Assembly (NCBI GenBank): GCA_963734595.1
Contig: CAVTHV010000018.1
Coordinates: 1-64,000, forward strand
Reading direction: 5' to 3'
DNA: 64,000 nt
Origin: CAKKQX01 sp963734595
GTDB lineage: Bacteria > Pseudomonadota > Gammaproteobacteria > Burkholderiales > SG8-41
Part shown: positions 58,794-64,000 of the stretch, in pieces
Layout of the letters: each line of letters starts with the position of its first letter
Numbering within the stretch: the first letter of the stretch is position 1
Position numbers and translations under genes: made by a program
The notes under the pieces: model-generated
The model's database searches: none
Told to the model about the DNA's origin: nothing
The model's input: only the letters and a program-made list of their open reading frames with translations

Positions 58794-58925
58794 CGAACTC
58801 CTCCTTTTTGACCGGCCGGCGTGATCGCGCGGGCTGTTATCCCGCAATCATAGCCCAGTCCGGTGTTTCATGATTAGAATAGGCGGCGCGGCGAATCGGC
58901 CGCGCGTCGTTTATTGAGGAGTGAC

Positions 58926-59408
58926 ATGGCCGCACGCGCCAAACCTGCAAGCAAAACCGCCGCGGCACACGCGGCACTGATCCGCGAAATGTTCGGGCGC
59001 GGCATGCCGCGCGCAATGGGCGTGCGCATCGTTGCGCTCACCGGCAAAAGAGTGACCGCGGAGATGCCGGTCAAATCCATGCACCTGAACCGCAGCGGCC
59101 GCGTCAACGGCGGCGCCCTGATGGCCTTCGCCGACGTGCTGGGCGCGATCGGCACCATCATCAACCTGCCGCCCGGTTATCGCACCACGACGCTCGAATC
59201 CAAGACCAATTTTTTCGCCGCCGGCGAAGGCCCGGTGCTCAAGGCCGTGGCGACCCCGCTGCACCTCGGCCGCACCACCATGGTGTGGCAGACCACGATC
59301 AAAAATGCCGACGGCCGCAAGGTCGCACTCGTCACCCAGACCCAGATGGTGATCCCGGCCAAGCCACACGCCGCGCCGGCGAAACCGAAGCGGCGCACGA
59401 AAAAATGA
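58926..59408 (+). CDS. PaaI-like hotdog-fold thioesterase
   Basis: A 160-aa single-domain thioesterase of the PaaI/YbgC hotdog superfamily, hydrolysing acyl-CoA in the cytoplasm. The typical core HLNRSGRVNGGALMAFADVLGAIGT is followed by TTTLESKTNFFAAGEGP, then a Lys/Pro/Ala-rich tail. ATG at 58926 has GAGGAG six bases upstream; four residues upstream in frame are also open. It starts a small plus-strand unit with the anion transporter 16 bases downstream. Confidence 0.85.
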   Translation: MAARAKPASKTAAAHAALIREMFGRGMPRAMGVRIVALTGKRVTAEMPVKSMHLNRSGRVNGGALMAFADVLGAIGTIINLPPGYRTTTLESKTNFFAAGEGPVLKAVATPLHLGRTTMVWQTTIKNADGRKVALVTQTQMVIPAKPHAAPAKPKRRTKK

Positions 59409-59424
59409 CACTGGCGCGATTTTC

Positions 59425-60660
59425 GTGATGGTCGCCGACGCCGCCATCATCGCGATTTTTTTCGTGGTGTACCTCGGCATGATCCTCGGCGGCCTGCCGT
59501 TCCTGCAGCTCGACCGCACCGGGATCGCGCTGCTCGGCGCGATCGCGCTGGTGTCGGTCGGCGCGCTCACGCTCAAGGAGGCATGGGGCGCGATCCATGC
59601 GCCGACGCTGATCCTGCTGTTTTCCTTCATGGTGATCTCGGCGCAGCTGCGCATGGGCGGTTTCTATACCTGGGCCACCTGCCGGCTGGGCGCGTTGCCG
59701 CTGACGCCGCCGGCGCTGCTGGCGGCGCTGATCCTGGTGATCGCCGTGCTCTCCGCCGTGTTCAGCAACGACATCGTGTGCCTCGCGGTGGCGCCGGTGC
59801 TGATCGACGTGTGCCGCGCGCGCCGGCTCGACCCGGTGCCGTTTCTGCTCGCGCTCGCATGCGCGGCGAACGTCGGCTCGGCGGCGACGCTGATCGGCAA
59901 TCCGCAGAACATGCTGATCGGCGCAACGCTGGCGCTGTCGTTCGCCGGTTATATGCGCGACGCGGCGCTGCCGGTGGCGCTCGGTCTCGTCGTCACCTGG
60001 GCGCTGATCGCATGGCAGACGCACGGCCGGTGGGAACAGGCGCCGCCCGCGGACGACCATGCGGGCGAGACGCCGCCGGTCGATCCGTGGCAGAGCATCA
60101 AGGGCCTGGGCGTTGCCGCCGTGGTGTTCGTGCTGTTTCTCGCGGCGCCGCTGCCGCGCGAAGTGGTGGCGCTGGTGGCGGCGGGTCTGCTGATGACCAG
60201 CCGCAAGCTGCACTCGCACAAGATGCTGGGGCTGGTGGACTGGCAGCTGCTGGTGCTGTTCATCGGGCTGTTCGTCGTCAATCACGGGCTGGCGAAAACC
60301 GGGTTCCCGCAGGACGCCATCGCGAGCCTCAATGCCGCCGGCATCGACCTCACGCATCCGTGGCCGCTCGCCGCCGTCGCCTTCGTGCTGTCCAACATCG
60401 TGTCCAACGTGCCGGCGGTGATGCTGCTGCTGCCCGCGGCGACGCACGAGATCGCGGGCCCGGTGCTGGCACTCGCGAGCACGCTCGCGGGCAACCTGCT
60501 GGTGGTGGGCAGCATTGCCAATATCATCGTGATCAACGCCGCGCAACGCCGCGGCATCGCGATCGGCTGGCGCGAGCACGCGCGCGTCGGCGTGCCGGTC
60601 ACGCTCGCCACCCTGGCGATCGCGGCGGGCTGCCTGTGGTGGCGGCTGGCGGGCGCGTGA
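59425..60660 (+). CDS. SLC13/ArsB-like anion transporter
   Basis: A 411-aa membrane protein of the ArsB/NhaD ion transporter superfamily, with about eleven hydrophobic segments. Two repeat motifs mark it: SNDIVCLAVAPVL and GSAATLIGNPQNMLIG in the first half, SNIVSNVPAVMLLLP in the second. The family moves dicarboxylates, sulfate or arsenite. GTG at 59425 and ATG at 59428 are both candidate starts. It follows the thioesterase closely. Confidence 0.83.
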   Translation: MMVADAAIIAIFFVVYLGMILGGLPFLQLDRTGIALLGAIALVSVGALTLKEAWGAIHAPTLILLFSFMVISAQLRMGGFYTWATCRLGALPLTPPALLAALILVIAVLSAVFSNDIVCLAVAPVLIDVCRARRLDPVPFLLALACAANVGSAATLIGNPQNMLIGATLALSFAGYMRDAALPVALGLVVTWALIAWQTHGRWEQAPPADDHAGETPPVDPWQSIKGLGVAAVVFVLFLAAPLPREVVALVAAGLLMTSRKLHSHKMLGLVDWQLLVLFIGLFVVNHGLAKTGFPQDAIASLNAAGIDLTHPWPLAAVAFVLSNIVSNVPAVMLLLPAATHEIAGPVLALASTLAGNLLVVGSIANIIVINAAQRRGIAIGWREHARVGVPVTLATLAIAAGCLWWRLAGA

Positions 60661-60680
60661 GCCGAACGATGTTGCCTCCT

Positions 60681-60746
60681 CATAGATAGCGTCGATAAAC
60701 TTCATAAAAGAAAAGCATTTGATCTATCGGCGTCGAAGCGTATAAC
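60681..60746 (+). promoter_or_regulatory. LysR-type operator and sigma70 promoter of the Bug/bicupin operon
   Basis: TTGATC (60719-60724), a 16-base spacer and TATAAC (60741-60746) form the promoter. Upstream CATAGATAGCGTCGATAAA and AAAGCATTTGATCTATCG make an ATAGAT/ATCTAT inverted pair. The whole stretch from CATAGATA to TATAA closely matches 63641-63706 next to the LysR gene. The gene starts at 60857. Confidence 0.75.
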
Positions 60747-60856
60747 TTGCCGTTGTGGTATGGAGGCGGCGGGATTCCTGCGTGTCGACGAACCGCGGGT
60801 GCATGCCGATTCATTTCGGCCGCCGGGGCTATCAGTTGCAACCACGAGGAGGAGTC

Positions 60857-61846
60857 ATGAAAATTTCGAAGAAGAAAGGTGTCGTTGCGGCAACCGCTGC
60901 GCTTGCTCTGTTCGTTGTCGCGGCCCAGCTTGGGCAGGCTGCCGCTGCGGACTGGGAGCCGAAGGAAAAGATCGCCTTCGTCACGCACTCCAGTCCCGGC
61001 AACAGCATCGACATTTACCTGCGCACGATCGCGGACATCTGGATCAAGCACAAATTCGCGCCGCACGGCGTTTCGATCGAGAACATGGTCGGTTCCGGCG
61101 GCGAGAAGGCGCGGAGGTTCGTGGCGGTACAGAACCGCGGCAATGCCTATTTGATATTCGGCTTCACTCCGCAAATGATGATTGCGCCGATCCGCATGCG
61201 CTCGGATATCAGCGTCGCCAGCTTCACGTCTCTCGCACTGATGACGGACGAGCCGACGGTCATGTATGTCAACGCCGGGTCGCCCTTCAAGAGCGTCAAG
61301 GACCTGATCGAGGCCGCGCGGCAGAAGCCCAATGGCATCCTGCAGGGCGGCGGATCGTACGGCGGCCCGACTTCGCTGATGGGCCGCATGATGGCGGAAG
61401 AGGCCAAGGTCGAGATTGCGTACACGCCGTTCAAGTCCAGCGGTGAAAGCGTGGTGGCGTTGCTCGGCGGGCACGTGCATTTCGTTCTGGAGCAGCCTTC
61501 CGAGGTAGAGGAACACATCAAGGCAGGAAAACTTCGTGCCCTCGCGACTTCGATTCCCCTGGCCCGCTACCCCGACGTGCCGACTTTCGCGTCGGTGGGC
61601 ATGAAGTTCCGGCAACTGAAGCGGTTCCGGGGGGTGATGGCGCCGCCCGGAATCCCGCCCGAGGTGGTTGATTTTTACATCCGCACTCTCGAGAAGACCC
61701 GCGCCACGCCGGAGTGGAAGGACTACGTGAAGAAATTCGGCGTCACCGAGGAATGGATCTCCGGCAAGGATCTGGCGACGTTCCTGCAGGACGAGGAAAA
61801 CGTCTACCGCAAGCTGATGACGGAACTGGGGATGTTGAAAAAATAA
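60857..61846 (+). CDS. Bug/TctC-family receptor, divergent
   Basis: A 329-aa periplasmic receptor with signal peptide ending AAAA. It keeps the overall Bug layout (KIAFVTHSSPGNSID, VGSGGEKARRFV, VEIAYTPFKSSGES, PDVPTFASVG) but lacks the standard PGG and DNRPG signatures, so its ligand site differs. GAGGAGG precedes the ATG. It shares an operon with the bicupin gene 18 bases downstream and is probably controlled by the LysR protein. Confidence 0.88.
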   Translation: MKISKKKGVVAATAALALFVVAAQLGQAAAADWEPKEKIAFVTHSSPGNSIDIYLRTIADIWIKHKFAPHGVSIENMVGSGGEKARRFVAVQNRGNAYLIFGFTPQMMIAPIRMRSDISVASFTSLALMTDEPTVMYVNAGSPFKSVKDLIEAARQKPNGILQGGGSYGGPTSLMGRMMAEEAKVEIAYTPFKSSGESVVALLGGHVHFVLEQPSEVEEHIKAGKLRALATSIPLARYPDVPTFASVGMKFRQLKRFRGVMAPPGIPPEVVDFYIRTLEKTRATPEWKDYVKKFGVTEEWISGKDLATFLQDEENVYRKLMTELGMLKK

Positions 61847-61864
61847 CGCTGCAAGGAGACAGGC

Positions 61865-62686
61865 ATGCCGTTTTACCGTTTTGAAGGTCTCGAGACGCGA
61901 CGCACCAACCCCCATCTGTCGACGGGGGAAGGCAGGACGATCGAAGGCCAGTACATGTTCTTCCGCACGGTGCACAAGAACGCGGGCACCGGTTCGGAGC
62001 TGCACTATCATCCGAACGAGCTGATGATTTTCCCGCTCCATGGCAAGCTCAACGCCATTGTGGGAAAGGAGCGACGCATCGTGTCGCCCGGCACTTTCGT
62101 GCACTGTCCGGCCAATGCCCGGCATTCCATGAAAGCGACCGAAGACGGTGCGGTGGATTATCTTTATATCAAGGACCGCACGTGGTCGCTGGTCGGCATC
62201 GCGGCGGACGAGGCGCCGCCCGAGCGCGCGCCGACGCTGGATGAGGTCGCGCAGGCGCACAAGGCCGGCAAATGGCCCGGCGGCCGGAAGGAGCCGGAGA
62301 AATCGCAGGCGATCATCGAGGGGCTGGGCGAATGCTATTACCCGATACTCGACTCGCTGGAGGCGCCGCCCGCCTCGGGCCACCGCGAGCACTGGACTGC
62401 AGGACAGCGGCTGGCATTCGGTTTCATCGAGGCGCAGCCGGGAGAGGCGGAAGAGCAGGAACGCGCGCCGCACGAGACTTTCATCTATGTGCTTTCGGGA
62501 ACTCTTGATGCGAAGGTCGGCGGCGAACGCAGAAAAGCCGGGCCTGGCGACATCATTCACATTCCCAAGGGCGCGCCGAGCCGCATCGCGACGGAAGAGG
62601 GGGGCAGCCGCTATTGCGCCGTGCGCTCGACATCGTGGCTGGAGACCACGGTGGACCGGGATGGCAGCGACAACAACGCCGGCTGA
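61865..62686 (+). CDS. Bicupin protein
   Basis: A 273-aa two-cupin protein. Cupin 1 has ELHYHPNELMIFPLHGKLN and CPANARHSM; cupin 2 has RAPHETFIYVLSGTLDAK and HIPKGAPSRI. Both keep the metal-binding pattern, the second less completely (one His replaced by Glu/Thr context). AAGGAGACAGG precedes the ATG at 61865, 18 bases after the Bug gene. It probably acts on the compound that Bug protein imports. Confidence 0.85.
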   Translation: MPFYRFEGLETRRTNPHLSTGEGRTIEGQYMFFRTVHKNAGTGSELHYHPNELMIFPLHGKLNAIVGKERRIVSPGTFVHCPANARHSMKATEDGAVDYLYIKDRTWSLVGIAADEAPPERAPTLDEVAQAHKAGKWPGGRKEPEKSQAIIEGLGECYYPILDSLEAPPASGHREHWTAGQRLAFGFIEAQPGEAEEQERAPHETFIYVLSGTLDAKVGGERRKAGPGDIIHIPKGAPSRIATEEGGSRYCAVRSTSWLETTVDRDGSDNNAG

Positions 62687-62722
62687 GGGCGGCGCCGGTT
62701 CGCCGCGATTCGCGCAGCGCTG

Positions 62723-63607
62723 CTAGTTGCCGGGCGCGTAGGCGGTCTTGATCATCTCCGCCGCCAGGCGCGCCGCCGCCGGGCGGTAGCTGCCCCGGTG
62801 CCAGAATATCGCGGCAGTGCGCGAGAGCGCGCGCTCGGGAAGACGTATCGCGTGCAGGCCCGGCACGCCAGCCAGCACGCGCGCCGAAAGCAGCGTGACC
62901 AGCGTGCTGCATCTCACCGTGGCCAGCACCGCTTCATTGGAATTCATTTCCGCCAAAACGCGCGGCACTATTTTTTTCGACTGCAGATATTTATCGATCA
63001 TCTGCCGCGACGGATGTTCCGGAGTCTGCAGCACCATGGGTTGGCCATGCAGTTCGCGCAGGTTGATCCGTTTGCGGCCAGACCATGGATGACGTTTGCC
63101 GACGGCCAGCGCCATCGGGTCGGTAAACAGAGTTTCCGCGACGATATTGTCCGAGGCGGCCGGGGCGTAACCGATCGCAAGATCCAGGTCGCCGTTGACC
63201 AGTCCCCGCTCCATGTCGGCGCGGGATTGCTGGCGCAGCACCACGTGCACGCCGGGATAGTTCTGGATGAACTGGGCCAGGGTGGTCGGCAACAGCGAGC
63301 TGCTGAAGGAATGGAAAACGCCCACCCTGAGCTGGCCGTGTATCAGTCCGTCCAGTTCGGCGATCGCGGTCAGGCCCGATTCGATGACGTTGATCGCCTG
63401 TTCGGCATAGGCCTTCAGCACCTTGCCCTGGGAGGTGAGGCAGGTCTTCAACCCGACGCGGTCGAACAGCGGCACGCCGATTTCCTGTTCGAGCTGTTTG
63501 ATCTGGTGCGACAAGGTCGGCTGGGTGACGCGCAGCTTGCCCGCGGCGCGGGTGAAGCTCGATGTCTCGGCGATGGCCAGAAAGTAACGCAGGTGCCGCA
63601 GTTCCAT
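62723..63607 (-). CDS. LysR-family transcription regulator
   Basis: A 294-aa LysR regulator: the N-terminal winged helix (MELRHLRYFLAIAETSSFTRAAGKLRVTQPTLSHQIKQLE) and the effector-binding domain (GQLRVGVFHSFSSSLLP, NLRELHGQPMVLQTPEHPSRQ). It is divergent from the bicupin gene at 63776 with the conserved operator-promoter block between them, the usual LysR arrangement, in which the regulator responds to a pathway compound and activates the divergent gene. Confidence 0.95.
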   Translation of the reverse strand: MELRHLRYFLAIAETSSFTRAAGKLRVTQPTLSHQIKQLEQEIGVPLFDRVGLKTCLTSQGKVLKAYAEQAINVIESGLTAIAELDGLIHGQLRVGVFHSFSSSLLPTTLAQFIQNYPGVHVVLRQQSRADMERGLVNGDLDLAIGYAPAASDNIVAETLFTDPMALAVGKRHPWSGRKRINLRELHGQPMVLQTPEHPSRQMIDKYLQSKKIVPRVLAEMNSNEAVLATVRCSTLVTLLSARVLAGVPGLHAIRLPERALSRTAAIFWHRGSYRPAAARLAAEMIKTAYAPGN

Positions 63608-63640
63608 GGCTGCCCCTCCTTGGGCTCTCAGCTCTTAGCC

Positions 63641-63706
63641 CATAGATACTATCGATAAAGTTTATAAAGGAAAAGCATTTGATCTATCGACCGGGACCTG
63701 TATAAG
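63641..63706 (+). promoter_or_regulatory. LysR-type operator and sigma70 promoter of the bicupin gene at 63776
   Basis: TTGATC (63679-63684), a 16-base spacer and TATAAG (63701-63706), with CATAGATACTATCGATAAAG upstream. It closely matches 60681-60746. The interval also holds the divergent lysR start, so the operator probably allows auto-repression as well. Confidence 0.78.
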
Positions 63707-63775
63707 CTTGAAAAAAACAGGTTCGACTGCCCTGCGCGGTTTGCAGGCAACCCCACCAGCCGGAGGAGATGCGCG

Positions 63776-64000
63776 ATGTCCGCAGCGACACAGGAAAGCG
63801 TCAAAACCCGTTACGTCTACGACCTCGACCATCTCGAACGCGTGCCCGAGGGGCCGTGCAGCGCGACGGTCGCGCCGAGCAAACTGCTTTCCGGCGATTC
63901 GCTCGCAACCGGCAAGTCCACCACCGTCGGCCCGGTGCTGAGCGGGACCCACGTGCACGTGGCCTGGGTGGTCAAGCCGCGCGGCACCGGATCAAAGCTG
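63776..64000 (+). CDS. Bicupin protein, partial (cut by the window edge)
   Basis: The first 75 residues of a cupin protein: MSAATQESVKTRYVYDLDHL, then LLSGDSLATGKSTTVGPVLSG. It parallels the bicupin at 52420-53328 residue for residue in pattern. CGGAGGAG (63761-63768) precedes the ATG. The reading frame is open to the last base. The divergent LysR gene probably controls it. Confidence 0.82.
   Translation, partial: MSAATQESVKTRYVYDLDHLERVPEGPCSATVAPSKLLSGDSLATGKSTTVGPVLSGTHVHVAWVVKPRGTGSKL

Overview
The window looks like chromosomal DNA of a GC-rich betaproteobacterium, probably Burkholderiales-like. The signs are eight periplasmic Bug/TctC solute receptors (an expansion typical of Bordetella-like lineages), a Kdo hydroxylase, a zinc-type ribosomal protein L31, a rho-trxA-fdxA neighbourhood and a manganese exporter behind a yybP-ykoY riboswitch. 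I see no phage, plasmid, IS, CRISPR or tRNA gene.

Layout. 0-6 kb: three Bug receptors, a gentisate 1,2-dioxygenase-type bicupin and a thiolase, several ending at copies of one terminator hairpin. 6-11 kb: FKBP isomerase, ArnT-like glycosyltransferase, Kdo hydroxylase coupled to an M48 lipoprotein protease. 11-17 kb: TRAP transporter (receptor convergent with its permeases) and a gamma-glutamyltransferase. 17-24 kb: housekeeping genes (Mn exporter, L31, tartrate/D-malate dehydrogenase, two DUF2846 lipoproteins, Rho, thioredoxin, ferredoxin). 23-31 kb: an AddB/AddA-like helicase-nuclease pair and a BT1-like transporter. 31-40 kb: MBL hydrolase, TrpB2, M24 peptidase, Bug receptor, PcaD-like hydrolase, then a cyclase-FHA protein and a Ser/Thr kinase. 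40-45 kb: a complete liv-type branched-chain amino acid/amide ABC operon. 45-64 kb: a catabolic region rich in Bug receptors, bicupins, a CoA transferase, a CitE-like lyase joined to a Gfo/Idh/MocA oxidoreductase, a GMC oxidoreductase, a ThDP enzyme, a thioesterase, an anion transporter and a LysR regulator.

Main discovery candidate. The carboxymuconolactone decarboxylase/AhpD-like gene at 53629-54222 is interrupted by one in-frame TGA exactly where the second cysteine of the family CxxC motif belongs. Nineteen bases after the TGA comes the loop of a perfect 6-bp hairpin with loop GGUCG, resembling the bacterial SECIS of E. coli fdhF in spacing and loop. I read it as a probable CxxU selenoprotein, apparently co-transcribed with a GMC oxidoreductase. 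No Sec machinery gene lies in this window, so this remains an inference.

Regulation. Two promoter regions (60681-60746 and 63641-63706) are near copies over about 66 bp, including the -35, a 16-bp spacer and the -10. One is divergent from the LysR gene, so that regulator probably controls both the Bug/bicupin operon and the bicupin gene that runs off the right edge.

Quality. At least sixteen genes, including essential rho, are split by frame changes that a single-base correction repairs. This points to uncorrected indel errors rather than decay. I annotate those genes across their whole reconstructed span and give the approximate break points.
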